Positions 13,746 through 26,408 are shown, counted from the first letter of the stretch. The stretch is DNA of 64,000 nt from Nilaparvata lugens (GCF_014356525.2 NC_052507.1:54462657-54526656); one strand, 5' to 3'. Notes: generated by a model not told the origin, from the sequence alone. A program made the numbers and translations.

Positions 13746-13754
13746 TGTGTGTTG
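13548..13754 (+). repeat. GT microsatellite, about 200 bp
   Basis: Nearly pure GT repeats with occasional extra G. It lies in the LINE 3' region. The CV/VC and TH reading frames through it are artefacts. Confidence 0.97.
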
Positions 13755-14329
13755 GCGTTTTCACGCCTTTGTGGGTGATCTGTTTCTTCGTCTGTTTGTT
13801 GGGTTTGGAGGGGGGGAACGTCACTTATGGTGGGCGGGAAGGGGTTTCCTGGGTTTCTAGGGGGTGGCGTAGGGATAGGGGGGAGAAATTTAGTTTCATT
13901 CTCAGGGGGGGGGGTTTAGTGTCACTATTATTGAAATGTCAACAAGCATAACCGATCTGTGCAAGTACTGCGAAATATTTATATATGCCTATTCCTACCT
14001 TAGACTCATTCTCACACACAGGCAGTAATGCCTCTGCGAGAGTAAATATTTCTTAATATATATTTGTATATCGCTATCATTTATGTGGTGCTAACATTGT
14101 CTTATTTTTATTGTAAAGTGTATTATTATTTTATGATGTAGGCTACCACTGTGATTGCTTGTAAGACTTGTGAAATAAATAACTTTTTGAATTGAATTGA
14201 ATTGATACATGATAGGGAATTTCAAGAAAAAATGAATGGCGGACACCGCATATCAATATCTCAAACCGTTTTGGGAATATTCACATTATTAATCAATACT
14301 ATTCAAAGCAGAAATGAGAGAAAAAAGTA

Positions 14330-14905
14330 TGAGAACGGCTTAGTATCTCATAAAAAGAAGTGATTCCAAGGTGGGTGTGATTGGGCATGTTACTCAAATT
14401 GAAAATACTACTTTACTATGACTTTAAAAATCTTGTCCGCCATTTTGAATGCAACTTTATTTTTTCAAATAGGAAGGTGGTCATGTGATACATGATTTCG
14501 ATACGGAATTTCAAGAGAAAATGAATGGCGAAAATCGCATATCGATATCACAAACCGTTTAGAAGATATTTACATTATCAATCAGTACCATACAAATCAG
14601 AAATGAAATACATGAATGGTATTGATTAATAATGTGAATATCTTCTAAACGGTTTGAGATATCGATGTGCGGTATTCGCCATTCATTTTTTCTTGAAATT
14701 CCGTATCGAAATCATGTATCACATGACCACCTTCCTATTTGAAAAAGTAAAGTTGCATTCAAAATGGCGGATCCAAGATGGCGGACGCTGATTTTTGAAT
14801 TCATTGTAAAGTAGTTTTTTCAAGTTGAGTAGGATACCCAATCACACCCACTGTCAAATTATCTTTGTTTATGAGATATTAAGCCGTTCTCGGACTTTTC
14901 ACCCA
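14330..14905. repeat. large fold-back (inverted) repeat, arms of about 270 bp
   Basis: The left arm from about 14330 (GAACGGCTTAGTATCTCAT, GGTGGGTGTGATTGGG) and the right arm to about 14905 (ATGAGATATTAAGCCGTTCTC) are imperfect inverted copies meeting near 14620. The piece at 7687-7853 is a third copy of one arm. It is a fold-back transposon or two MITEs inserted head to head. Confidence 0.75.
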
Positions 14906-14916
14906 CTCTGTATTAA

Positions 14917-15600
14917 CATTTAAACATTTAAACATGAAGAGAAATGCAAAACCATCGACTTGAATCTTAGACCTCACTTCGCTCGGTAAAAAGAACTTGC
15001 TTCAATTATCGTTGGCCAAATAAACTTGAGTCTTGATCATTGAGGTTTTTTTCTCAAATTATATAATTGCTAGCGATATAATCATTAGAACATGTTCCAT
15101 CTGTATTATTATATTATTATAGCATTTCAAAATTCGTCTCAGGAGCTAGGTACCTAGGTGATTGTACATGAAAAATCAATTTTTTTTTGTATTTACAAGC
15201 AGGCGTAACCCATGCTTCGCAATGGCTGAGAATCACAAAATTACAACTAGTAGTTCTGTGAACAGTAGACCTCGCGCTCAGTAAGTTACATTGACCTGTT
15301 ATGTTTTATCAGAAATTAATAAATAATTTATCATTTATAAATGTCTAGAAAAAAGCCTAAATAAACATAGAGCTTTCTGTCCTATCTTACCGTGACTTGT
15401 TGTCCCGGAATGTGAGTGTTAGCACTGTTATCAGGTCTGGCTGCAACTGTCTACAACTTTGATGGAAAGATACATTTTCAAGATGTTCGATGTTTTTGAA
15501 TGGGTAGTATTATTGACCGAGTGAAGTGAGGTCTAAGATTCAAGTCGACGGATTGGCATTTCTCTTAATGTTTAAATGTTTAGATGTTTGAATGTTTAAA
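14917..15600. repeat. inverted pair flanking dispersed repeat copy 2 (15244-15446)
   Basis: 14917-14995 is an inverted copy of about 15513-15600; both carry AGATTCAAGTCGA next to the start of TTTAAATG units. Between them, 15244-15446 repeats 5915-6118 and 15447-15510 repeats part of R1. No gene is seen. Confidence 0.65.
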
Positions 15601-17797
15601 TGTTTAAATGTTTAAATGTTTAAATGTTTAAATGTTTAAATGTTTAAATGTTTAAATGTTTAAATGTTTAAATGTTTAAATGTTTAAATGTTTAAATGTT
15701 AAATGTTTAAATGTTTAAATGTTTAAATGTTTAAATGTTTAAATGTTAAATGTTTAAATGTTTAAATGTTTAAATGTTTAAATGTTTAAATGTTTAAATG
15801 TTTAAATGTTTAAATGTTTAAATGTTTAAATGTTAAATGTTTAAATGTTTAAATGTTTAAATGTTTGTATGTTTAAATGTTCAAATGTTTAAATGTTTAA
15901 AGTTTAAATGTTTAAATGTTTAAATGTTTAAATGTTCAAATGTTTAAATGTTTAAATGTTTAAATGTTTAAATGTTCAAATGTTTAAATGTTTAAATGTT
16001 TAAATGTTTAAATGTTTAAATGTTTGAATGTTTAAATGTTTAAATGTTTAAATGTTGATATGTTTAAATGTTTAAATGTTTAATGTTCAAATGTTTTAAT
16101 GTTTAATGTTTAAATGTTTAAATGTTTAAATGTTTAAATGTTCAAATGTTTAAATGTTTAAATGTTTAAATGTTTAATGTTTAAATGTTTAAATGTTAAA
16201 TGTTTAAATGTTTAAATGTTTAAATGTTTAAATGTTTAAATGTTTGTATGTTTAAATGTTCAAATGTTTTAAATGTTTAAATGTTTAAATGTTAAATGTT
16301 TAAATGTTTAAATGTTTAAATGTTTAAATGTTTAAATGTTTAAATGTTTAAATGTTCAAATGTTTTAAATGTTTAAATGTTTAAATGTTTAATGTTTAAA
16401 TGTTTGAATGTTTAAATGTTTAAATGTTTAAATGTTGATATGTTTAAATGTTTAAATGTTTAAATGTTCAAATGTTTTAAATGTTTAAATGTTAAATGTT
16501 TAAATGTTTAAATGTTTAAATGTTCAAATGTTTTAAATGTTTAAATGTTTAATGTTTAAATGTTAAATGTTTAATGTTAAATGTTTAAATGTTTAAATGT
16601 TTAAATGTTCAAATGTTTTAAATGTTTAAATGTTTAAATGTTTAAATGTTTAATGTTTAATGTTTAAATGTTTAAATGTTAAAGTTTAAATGTTTAAATG
16701 TTTAAATGTTTAAATGTTTAAATGTTTAAATGTTTAAATGTTTAAATGTTTAAATGTTTTAAATTTTTAAATGTTTAAATGTTAAATGTTTTTAAATGTT
16801 TAAATGTTTAAATGTTTAAATGTTTTTAAATGTTTAAATGTTTAAATGTTTAAATGTTTAAATGTTTAAATGTTTAAATGTTTAAATGTTTAAATGTGTA
16901 AATGTTAAATGTTTAAATGTTTAAATGTTTAAATGTTTAAAGTGTAAATGTTTAAATGTTTAAATGTTTAAATGTTTAATGTTTAAATGTGTAAATGTTT
17001 AAATGTTTAATGTTAAATGTTTAAATGTTTAAATGTTTAAATGTTAAAGTTTAAATGTTTAAATGTTTTTAAATTTTTAAATGTTTAATGTTTAAATGTT
17101 TTTAAATGTTTAAATGTTTAAATGTTTTTAAATGTTTAAAGTTTAAATGTTTAAATGTTTTTAAATGTTTAAATGTTTAAATGTTAAATGTTTTTAAATG
17201 TTTAAATGTTTAAATGTTTAAATGTTTAAATGTTTAAATGTTTTTAAATGTTTAAATGTTAAATGTGTAAATGTTTAAATGTTTAAATGTTTTTAAATGT
17301 TTAAATGTTTAAATGTGTAAATGTTTAAATGTTTAAATGTTTAAATGTTTAAATGTTTAAATGTGTAAATGTTTAAATGTTAAATGTTTTAAATGTTTAA
17401 ATGTTTAAATGTTTAATGTTTAAAGTTTAAATGTTTTTAAATTTTTAAATGTTTAATGTTAAATGTTTTTAAATGTTTAAAGTTTAAATGTTTAAATGTT
17501 TTTAAATGTTAAATGTTTAAATGTTTAAATTTTAAATGTTTAAATGTTTAATGTTTTAAATGTTTAAATGTTAAATGTGTGAATGTTTAAATGTTTAAAT
17601 GTTTTTAAATGTTTAAATGTTCAAATGTGTAAATGTTTAAATGTTTAAATGTTTAAATGTTTAAATGTTTAAATGTGTAAATGTTTAAATGTTTAAATGT
17701 TTAAATGTTTAAATGTTTAGATGTTTAAATGTTTAAATGTTTAAATGTTTAAATGTTTAAATGTTTAAATGCTTAAATGTTTAAATGTTTAAATGTT
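15566..17797 (+). repeat. octamer satellite TTTAAATG, array 1 (about 2.2 kb)
   Basis: Hundreds of head-to-tail copies of TTTAAATG. Variants include a 7-base unit that lacks one T, a TTCAAATG unit, units spaced by extra T, and single GTAAATG units. Such variants cluster in the second half of the array. It has no coding meaning. Confidence 0.97.
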
Positions 17798-19797
17798 GTA
17801 AGGTATCGAATTTGGGTAGATAAAAATCCCTAACCGAAACAGTAATAGGTCTGAAAATAAAGTAACCGGCTAATATCGCCAAATAGATAATAACTAAGAT
17901 TAGATAGCATCAGCTTGTTCTGGCTAAATGATACAAAAACCTAAAAAGGATTTGAAGGAATTTTGTTGCTCACAAATAGAATATTATATAAAATATTTTG
18001 AAGATTGAGGTTAGGTACATGTATTCACGGATCGGTGACCTAGAGATCGATCAAATCGAGAAACGTAGAATCTGACCAAAACCCCTTGGCAGAGCTCTAT
18101 TGCAATCAAATAGTGTGCAATGTGAAAAAACACCTGTTCACGTGGCTAATTATTAGGTAGCATGAAATTAATATTAATGTATAGAATATTAGCTAGCATG
18201 TAAAGAGCATAACAATAAACCAAATAAAAATAATTAAGTGTTTTCAGGAAATAAGAGTTACCAGGCGCATGAATACCGAATAAAATTTGCATGCACCAAT
18301 AGTAAAACGGCAGTTAATAGGCGGCAACTGTAGGCCAATTCAAAAATATTTCTATATATTATATAAATGTACTAGATTTTGTGTTAAAACTTTGTATAGT
18401 CTATGTTATCGATATGGCTCGAATGCAAAGAAATTATTAATCATACAATCTAAGCAATATTTTGGTATTTTTTGTAAGATCTATTTGAACCTAAATGGCG
18501 GAGGACTAAGATATTCAAATTTTATGTTAATTTGAAAGTCGGAAATAAGATTTGTAAAATTGAGAAAGGAGAACCAGCACTCGCCAGCCAAATGCCACCA
18601 TAAGAGGACCCCAAATATTTTAGAGCGTAGTACCTTGCTAATGATTTTGTAAAAGTTCAAGTTAAATTAAATTATTAAATTTCTTAAAGGATTTCGTGAT
18701 GCTATTATAAAGCAGAAATCATTTTCATTTTTAAATAAATTTATAACCCCTGGGAAGAGACGATTCCGGCTACCATATTCCCGGACCACATGGAGTTGGA
18801 TCGACATCGGCGGCTTACAAGAAGATTTTCGACACGTGAGTGATAAATTTGAATTAGTGATGGGCGCCCTAGTGCTTCGAATTAATCTGATGATCAAAGC
18901 TAGCTCGCCGAAAGGGTTTTTATTATAAATTAAGAAATTAATAAGAGTAATACTTGCGCAAGTAAACATTAGTATTAAAGGTATTTTATTGAAAGAAAAA
19001 GATAGATCAATACAGTTCAGAATTTTCTATTGAATCAAAGAAGTATAAAATCTAGGCTACTAAAACATATGCATATGATATTTAATTTTTTTGCAGTATA
19101 ATTTGCGATAGTTTGTTATAGCTCTAATTCACTAGATGAATGGCTCTACCTATTCCATCAGGTGCCGAATCTTGCACCCTGAGATAAAAATATATATTCG
19201 ATACAAAGAAATCTGCTAAGCACCAGAGATTTTAATATATATATATTTGGATTATTAGTGGCTAATTTATCAAGCTGATCTTAAAGCACATATTCTTAAT
19301 TGAATTGTCCAAGTCGACAAGTATTAGCAAGCGCATATCGCAGCTACATGCAAAAGAATGCATATGATTTTAATATAAAGGCACATGGTAATGATTCGTG
19401 CCATAAATCTAGAATATAGAATTTAGCCTGTGATATTTTATTGATTTCAATTATTGTTCTATTTTTATATTATATTTTTTATCGCTCTTTATATATTTCT
19501 TGCCTCGATTTATTTTTTGCATTATTTGTGTAATATATGTATGAAACGTTTATGGTGTGCAATTTATTTATTATTCCTCATCACTATTGTATGAGTATCA
19601 TATTTATATATATTTATTTTTTATTGAATTACAAGAGTTATAGGAGAAGCCCATACCTAGGCCTATCAAGATTTTTTAAGACTGAATACTATTAGAAAAC
19701 CACGACCTAATTATATAATTATATCAAATCTCATGCTTTACCGACTGATGCCAAGCAGGAGGCTAATCGTTATTTAAATATAAAGAATAACGTGACA
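17798..19797. other. 2.0-kb unique segment between the two octamer arrays
   Basis: AT-rich sequence without recognised genes. It abuts satellite on both sides, so it may be an insertion into a once continuous array. I found no terminal repeats that would identify it. The frames at 18287 (plus) and 18667 (minus) show no family resemblance. Confidence 0.5.
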
Positions 19798-20838
19798 ATG
19801 TTTAAATGTTAAATGTTTAAATGTTTAAATGTTTAAATGTAAAAATGTTTAAATGTTTAAATGTTTAAATGTTAAATGTTTAAATGTTTAAATGTTTAAA
19901 TGTTAATGTTTAAATGTTTAAATGTTTAAATGTTTAATGTTTAAATGTTTAAATGTTTAAATGTTTAAATGTTTAAATGTTTAAATGTTTAAATGTTTAA
20001 ATGTTTAAATGTTTAAATGTTTAAATGTTTAAATGTTTAAATGTTTAAATGTTTAAATGTTTAAATGTTTAAATGTTTAAATGTTAAATGTTTAAATGTT
20101 TAAATGTTAAATGTTTAAATGTTTAAATGTTTAAATGTTTAAATGTTTAATGTTTAAATGTTTAAATGTTTAAATGTTTAAATGTTCAAATGTTAAATGT
20201 TAAATGTTTAAATGTGTAAATGTTTAAATGTTTAAATGTTTAAATGTGTAAATATTTAAATGTTTAAATGTTTAAATGTTTAAATGTTTAAATGTTTAAA
20301 TGTTTAAATGTTTAAATGTTAAATGTTTAAATGTTAAATGTTTAATGTTTAAATGTTTAATGTTTAAATGTTTAAATGTTTAAATGTTTAAATGTTTAAA
20401 TGTTTAAATGTTTAAATGTTTAAATGTTTAATGTTTAAATGTTTAAATGTTTAAATGTTTAAATGTTTAAATGTTTAAATGTTTAATGTTTAAATGTTTA
20501 AATGTTAAATGTTTAAATGTTTAAAGTTTAAATGTTAAATGTTTAAATGTTTAAATGTTTAAAGTTTAAATGTTTAAATGTTTAAATGTTTAAATGTTTA
20601 AATGTTTAATGTTTAAATGTTTAAATGTTAAATGTTAAATGTTTAAATGTTTAAATGTTAAATGTTTAAAGTTTAAATGTTTAAATGTTTAAATGTTTAA
20701 ATGTTAAATGTTTAAATGTTAAATGTTAAATGTTTAAATGTTTAAATGTTTAAATGTTTAAATGTTTAAATGTTTAAATGTTAAATGTTTAAATGTTTAA
20801 ATGTTTAAATGTTTAAATGTTTAAATGTTTAAATGTTA
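19798..20838 (+). repeat. octamer satellite TTTAAATG, array 2 (about 1.0 kb)
   Basis: Same octamer and same orientation as array 1, with the same 7-base variants. Its right end passes directly into the terminus of repeat R1 (ATGTTGCGCATTTATGGC). Confidence 0.97.
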
Positions 20839-20844
20839 ATATGT

Positions 20845-21030
20845 TGCGCATTTATGGCGAAACTCGGTAATAGATTTTCATGAAATTTGACAGGTATGCT
20901 CCTTTTTCAATTGCGCGCCGACATATATATACAAGGTTTTTGGAAATTTTGCACTTCATGGATAATATAGAAGGAAAAAGGAGCCTCCTTCATACGCCAA
21001 TATTAGAGTAAAAATCTGATGTGGTGCACT
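20845..21030 (-). repeat. dispersed repeat R1, inverted copy
   Basis: Reverse complement of the distal part of 7405-7690 and 22130-22322, including CATGAAATTTGACAGGTA. It starts at the satellite border. Confidence 0.7.
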
Positions 21031-21663
21031 CACACAACATTCCTTGCCACTTTGAAATTTGATCAACTGACGCTGGTGTTCCCGCGCATCTCAAGTCCAC
21101 TTTTCTAAGATCTGAGCCAGCTGGTGACAGGACAATAGCGCTGCAGACACACGAAGTCTGCTATCTCTTAATAGTGAATGATTTAATAGAATCAACAGTT
21201 TGCAATTGAATAATCTTATTCTCTCTAATTTCGAGCTTATTTTCAATTTTAGGTGAAAATACTACTGGACATTAATTGTAGAGATTTTTATGCTCAATCT
21301 TTTCCACTTGAAATTTTTTGTCTAAATGGTATCTGGAGCCTGATAATTGGGAATCTAAAATCAAACTTTGCATAGATGGTGCAGTGCTCCTGAAATTTTC
21401 ACAGATATGAGACTTGTGGCAGTTGATAGAGCTTATCAATGACTTTTCTAGGTATGAATTTGATCAAAATCGTTGGAGCCGTTCTCGAGAATATCGCTAA
21501 AAACCCTGTTCTTGACAACATTTTTGCCATTTCAGCAGCCATTTTGAATTACATTTGATCGAAATTGTTCGTGTCAGATCCTTATAGTGTAAGGACCTTA
21601 AGTTCCAAATTTCAAGTCATTCCGTAAATTGGGAGATGAGATATACACAGACGCACATACACT

Positions 21664-21730
<67 letters not shown>

Positions 21731-21900
21731 ACACACACACACACATACAGACCAATACCCAAAACCACTTTTTTGGACTCAGGAGACCTTGAAACGTATA
21801 GAAATGTAGAAATTGGGGTACCTTAATTTTTTTCGGAAAGCAAAACTTTCCTTACCTATGGTAATAGGGCAAGGAAAGTAAAAATCAGACTATAGAATTA
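21031..21900 (+). repeat. repeat-like region with CA microsatellite (21660-21745)
   Basis: It contains no gene. The CA repeat is flanked by sequence ending in TTTTTTTCGGAAAGCAAAAC and GGCAAGGAAAGTAAAAA, which looks like the 3' end of a dispersed retroelement. That classification is recollection and inference, not shown by the window. Confidence 0.5.
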
Positions 21901-22059
21901 TTCATCATAAATCAGCTGACAAGTGATTACACAGATGTGTGGAGAAGCCAGTCTATTGCTGTATTTCCATAAGGTCTATAGTTTCAATCAGGTACTTGTG
22001 GATGAGAATACTGCGTGAAGTCCACTGTTCACAGAACTACTAGTAGTCAACTTTCTACT

Positions 22060-22322
22060 AACGTTGATGGAAAGATACAATTTTTTTGAACGGGTAGTAT
22101 TATAGTCCACTAGACAGCTGATTTATGATGAATAATTCTAAAATCTGATTTTTATGGTAACATTGGCGTTCAAAGGAGACTCCTTTCAATTTTGTATAAT
22201 CCTTAAAATGCAAATTTTCAAAAATCTTTATTTATATGTCGATGCAAAATTCAAAACGGAACGTACCTGTCAAATTTCATGAAAATTTATTGCTACGTTT
22301 CGCTGTAAATGCGGAGCATAAA
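22060..22322 (+). repeat. dispersed repeat R1, copy 3
   Basis: Closely matches 7405-7680. It ends where the gypsy LTR remnant begins. Confidence 0.7.
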
Positions 22323-22565
22323 TATATAAGTTACATCGTGAGAACCTACAGCAGTCAGCAGTTTCTATACAACTTCTTGGAACTCTCCTGGAACTGTTGG
22401 AGCCAGCTTTCTCACGCATTGAGCGTCAGTCCTGCTTACAACATCGAGGCAAGAGGTACTCACTTTATCAAAATTCACTTGTTTAAATTGATCTATTCCA
22501 AATTTTGTGTTTTGTAAAAATAAAGATTTCTTTTAAAAAAAATCTTGAAGAACGCATTATTTAGC

Positions 22566-22583
22566 TGGTGCAGTCGGTAGGAC
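22566..22583 (+). promoter_or_regulatory. tRNA primer binding site of the gypsy element
   Basis: TGG plus TGCAGTCGGTAGG directly follows the LTR, as expected for minus-strand priming by a host tRNA (CCA end pairs with TGG). Confidence 0.75.
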
Positions 22584-22889
22584 GATCGTAATTAATGAAC
22601 ATAATCTTTAGTTTTTAAACTGTTAATGATCGTTCCTAATCTAAGGACCTTAGACATCCGAAAAGTGTGGTGAATTATCAAGCTGCGAAACACCAACATT
22701 GTGAGGTGCAGTGGATATCAAACTTTGATATCATCATCACCAAATCTTCTTCATTGAACGTGCATCATCAACGCTAAAAGAACATCAGAAGAGATAAGCA
22801 TAGCTTTTGTTTTAGTGTAAGTCTTAATTTTAAGTTTAATATTGTAATATTTTAGTTTGGTTATTCTCAAAACATTTGAATATTTGAGA

Positions 22890-23717
22890 ATGCCTAATAA
22901 ATCAGTAGATACAGCACCCTCTGCTGCTACCCCTGTTTTGAAAAAAGAATTCCTGGATATGATACCAGAATTCTCTGGAGAGCCATTATTATTAAACAGA
23001 TTTGTATCGATTTGCGATAAAGTAGTTGCCAAGTTTTTTGTACAATCGAATCCCGATGATTTTCAAAATGAATATCTATTTTCTACTATTATTTCTAGAC
23101 TCAAAGGTAGAGCTTTAGAACTCGTAACCAGTGGAAAAACTTATGCTTGGCCTGAAGTGAGAAGAGTACTTCTCGACGGCTATCTTGACAAACGTGATTG
23201 TTTCACGTTGAATATTGAAATGACAGAATTGAACAAGAAAGTAGCGAAAGCCCTTTTCATTTTCACGAGAGAATTCAAAATGATCACAAACGAAATGCAA
23301 TACAAAAATAGAAATAGTAATTATAATTTCAATCTCAATAAGAGACCAATCTCTCAACCATTCCAACAACTTCCTCCAACTAAACAAATCCAACACTTTC
23401 CTCAGACTAGACCAATGCAAAACTTTCCCCAAAACAAGACTTATCCGAACTTCCAAAACCAATCACAACAAAGATCAATGATTACACATCAAAATAGCAA
23501 TCAACAATTTCGCAACTTCAGTTCAATGAACCAACAGAGACCAATGTTTCATAGGCAATTTTTCGGTCAACAACACAGACCACAAATGCAATCGCAACTA
23601 ACTCCAATGAGTATTTCAACCAGAAACACTGAACTTGAACCCCCGAAAAAGAACCCCAGATTCAATCAACTGATAACCGAATTCACTACAAATAATGACG
23701 AATTTACTCAATACTAA
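22890..23717 (+). CDS. gypsy Gag-like protein
   Basis: The start is taken at the ATG of MPNKSVD; an upstream ATG at 22857 is in frame. The N-terminal 170 residues resemble the Gag fold of errantiviruses, with a segment on selecting and sizing target sequence (RLKGRALELV). The C-terminal 120 residues are very rich in Gln, Asn, Pro and Phe, with repeated QNFPQ/RPM patterns. No zinc knuckle is present, as is usual in this group. Intact as a frame. Downstream pol is broken. Confidence 0.7.
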   Translation: MPNKSVDTAPSAATPVLKKEFLDMIPEFSGEPLLLNRFVSICDKVVAKFFVQSNPDDFQNEYLFSTIISRLKGRALELVTSGKTYAWPEVRRVLLDGYLDKRDCFTLNIEMTELNKKVAKALFIFTREFKMITNEMQYKNRNSNYNFNLNKRPISQPFQQLPPTKQIQHFPQTRPMQNFPQNKTYPNFQNQSQQRSMITHQNSNQQFRNFSSMNQQRPMFHRQFFGQQHRPQMQSQLTPMSISTRNTELEPPKKNPRFNQLITEFTTNNDEFTQY

Positions 23718-23929
23718 CGAAAACGAACTCCTGACTGACAATTTCTCAATTGAACCGTTCAATCACCCCGAAATGACTGGGAATCTCATGAACAATTTTT
23801 GAAAACTTGGAATTGAATGATGATTACAATAATCAAATGACTTCCGACCAAACAGAACAAAATCATTTTTTAGGGGTAACGAGCTTCGGAACAAATTTTC
23901 AATTATGAACTTGCAAACAAAAGATAACG

Positions 23930-24210
23930 AACTCTCTTACTTTCTAGACCCACAAACGAACTTTCGAGTACTGATTGATCCCGGAAGTATGTAATCCTTT
24001 ATAAGAAAAGTAATTGCACATGAAGGTTTTAAAGATTCCTTGAAACCAACACCATTTGAAGCTACTACAGCCCATGGTAAATCAAAAGAAAAATTCAGTG
24101 CTAAAATACCATTCCTAGGAAGAAAATTTGATTTTTTCGTATTTGATTTTCATAAAGATTTCGATCTATTGTTAGAAATGGATGCTATAAAGCAATAAAT
24201 TGAGAGTAAG
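23930..24210 (+). pseudogene. gypsy aspartic protease remnant
   Basis: A protease-like reading has the active-site region as DPGS in place of the usual DTGS, followed by in-frame stops at about 23993 and 24196. It lies between gag and RT as expected. Confidence 0.55.
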
Positions 24211-24386
24211 ATTGGATTACATTAGTAACAAACTTTACTATGGAAACAACAAACAAGTACCAATACTGTATTACAAATACAACTGTGCAACACAATGAAC
24301 CTTCTAGAATCAATAAACCTCGTCAACTATGGACTTACTTGATTGAAGCACGTAGTCAGAAAACAATATAAATTCCGATAAAAAAC

Positions 24387-26359
24387 GTGTCAAACGTAGA
24401 ATGCTTTCTCAAATACCAAAATCTCTCTGGACTAGGAATTCCACAATCTATCCTAAAAGTTGAAAACAATAAAGCAATCTGTCTTATTACAAATTCAATG
24501 GAAGATAATAAATTGACAATCACACGACCTTATGAAGTTGAAAATTTGGAAAACGATGAACTAGTCCCTCATTCAAAATTCACCTCATCTCCTAACAGTA
24601 ATAACTTGAATAATTTTGAAGTTGACCAAACTAGATTAGATCTTTCAACAATTAGAACCGAACATATGAATTCCGAAGAAAAAGAAGCAATATTAGAACT
24701 GATAAAAGAGTATGCAGACATTTTTCATGTAGACGGAAATAAATTGACATTCACAAATCAGGTCAAAAATGTTATCAGAACAACCAATGAAATTCCAGTT
24801 TATTCAAGAAATTATCGATATCCTGTTGTTTACAAAGCAGAAGTTGATAGACAAATCCAAGATATGCTAGATCAAAAAATTATCAGACCCAGTCATTCAG
24901 CTTGGAACTCACCAATTTGGATTGTACCCAAAAAAAGTGATGCATTCGGAAAACAAAAATACAGAATTGTGATGGACTTTAGAGGAGTAAATGCAAAAAC
25001 TATTGATGATAGATTGCCAAATATTGCTGAAATCCTGGATAAATTAGGAAGATATAGAATATTTTACAACTCTTTATTTGGCAAGTGGTTTCCACCAGAT
25101 TCAAATGCATCCCGATAGTATTGTGAAAACAGCTTTTTCCACAGATACAGGTCACTATGAATTTCTAAGAATGCCTTTTGGATTAAAAAACAGCCCACCT
25201 ACATTTCAGAGAGTACTTAACAATATATTGAGAGGTATTCAGAACGAAAAATGTCTTGTCTATCTAGATGATATAATAATCTATTCTACCAGTCTCCAAG
25301 AACACATCCAAAGATTGAGAGAAGTATTTGATAGATCACGAAATCCTAACTTTAAAATTCAGCCAGACAAAACAGAGTTTTTAAGGAAAGAAGTAGCTTA
25401 TCTAGGACACATAGTCACACCAGAAGGAGTAAAACCAAACCCAGAAAAGATAAGAGCAATACAACAATTTCCTATCCCAAAAACTACTAAAGAAATCAAA
25501 GGATTTCTAGGACTGTTAGGCTATTACTGACAGAAGATTCATAAAAATTTTCGCAGATGTAACCAAACCACTAACAGAACGCCTAAAGAAAGGAATCAAA
25601 ATTAATGTTGAAGATAAAGATTATGTAAAATGCTTTGAATATTGCAAAACCCTTTTGTGTAATGACCCAATTTTACAATATCCTGATTTTTCATCCAAAT
25701 TTTTAATAACAACAGACGCTAGTAACTTATCAGTAGGAGCTATCCTGAGTCAGAAGAAAAATGGTGCTGATTTACCTTAAGCTTATACTAGTAGAACCCT
25801 GAACGAAAGCGAAACCAGATATTTAGCAATAGAAAAAGAATTATTAGCGATAGTTTGGGCAACCAAATACTTTCGTCCCTACTTGTATGGCCAAAAATTC
25901 AAAATTTATACTGATCACAAACCATTGCAGTGGCTATTCTCAATAAAAGAACCAAATTCCAAACTTCTCCGCTGAAGATTGAAACTAGAAGAACATGATT
26001 ACGAGATTTGTTATAAAAAAGGAATTTTGAATCAGAATGCTGATGCTCTATCTAGGATCCAATTGAAAAATAATGATGTTATTCCAGGACCTTCAAGACA
26101 AAATACAGGTGAAGAAGTAGATAAGATAATAAACGAAGCTATTCAAATGCATTTTTCTGAACTTGACGATCAATCTATGATAGGAAATGTAGACGACAAT
26201 TATGTACGTGACAATAACCTTGACATTCAAGAAGAACAACATGACTCTGACGATCAAACAGTGCATTCAGACTATTACGGTAATGAAATGATTGGAATTC
26301 AAACTCTTGACGAACCAGTAAACTTTGCTAAAAAGCAAAATACGAAAGAGTACCCTTGA
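24387..26359 (+). pseudogene. gypsy reverse transcriptase-RNase H, broken
   Basis: Three open pieces (24387-25118, 25078-25530, 25979-26359) in shifting frames. Motifs: PVYSRNYRYP finger region, [25 protein letters not shown], the catalytic YLDDIIIYS, the thumb region GFLGLLGYY, then RNase H with TTDASN and [10 protein letters not shown] and the NADALSR end. A frameshift falls at 25078-25118. Stops occur at about 25528, 25778 and 25972. Integrase is absent. Confidence 0.88.
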
Positions 26360-26408
26360 ACTTGGAAATGAATCTCACCCCCACTGCTTCAAAACAACTT
26401 CAAACTAT

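Larger units (their letters stand above)
7854..14203 (+). mobile_element. decayed non-LTR retrotransposon (LINE), split by a 2.7-kb insert
   Basis: The endonuclease half (about 7921-8500) and the reverse transcriptase half (from about 11263) belong to one LINE by domain order and strand. The segment 8510-11232 separates them. The 3' region holds a large GT microsatellite and ends near 14203 in AATAAATAA followed by TTGAA repeats, a microsatellite tail seen in several LINE clades. The 5' end has a short direct duplication of a CTTTACAGATGGAGAAACAA unit. Clade not assigned. Confidence 0.75.
22323..26408 (+). mobile_element. decayed errantivirus-like Ty3/gypsy retrotransposon, 3' part removed by Polinton A
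   Basis: A truncated 5' LTR (about 22323-22565) has an AATAAA at about 22520. It is followed by the primer binding site TGGTGCAGTCGGTAGG at 22566, complementary to a tRNA 3' end of the serine type used by 17.6/297-like elements. Then come gag, protease, RT and RNase H. Sequence stops being gypsy-like at about 26408, before integrase and any env, exactly where Polinton A begins. Confidence 0.8.

Noticed and set aside
13498..13951. Long Cys-Val and Thr-His reading frames
   Set aside because: They are translations of the GT microsatellite.
18287..18969. Two frames of 82 and 100 codons between satellites
   Set aside because: No family motifs, AT-rich composition and no support from splice or promoter signals.
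15566..20838. CRISPR-like or telomeric repeat
   Set aside because: No spacers, and the unit is an octamer unlike the insect telomere repeat TTAGG.
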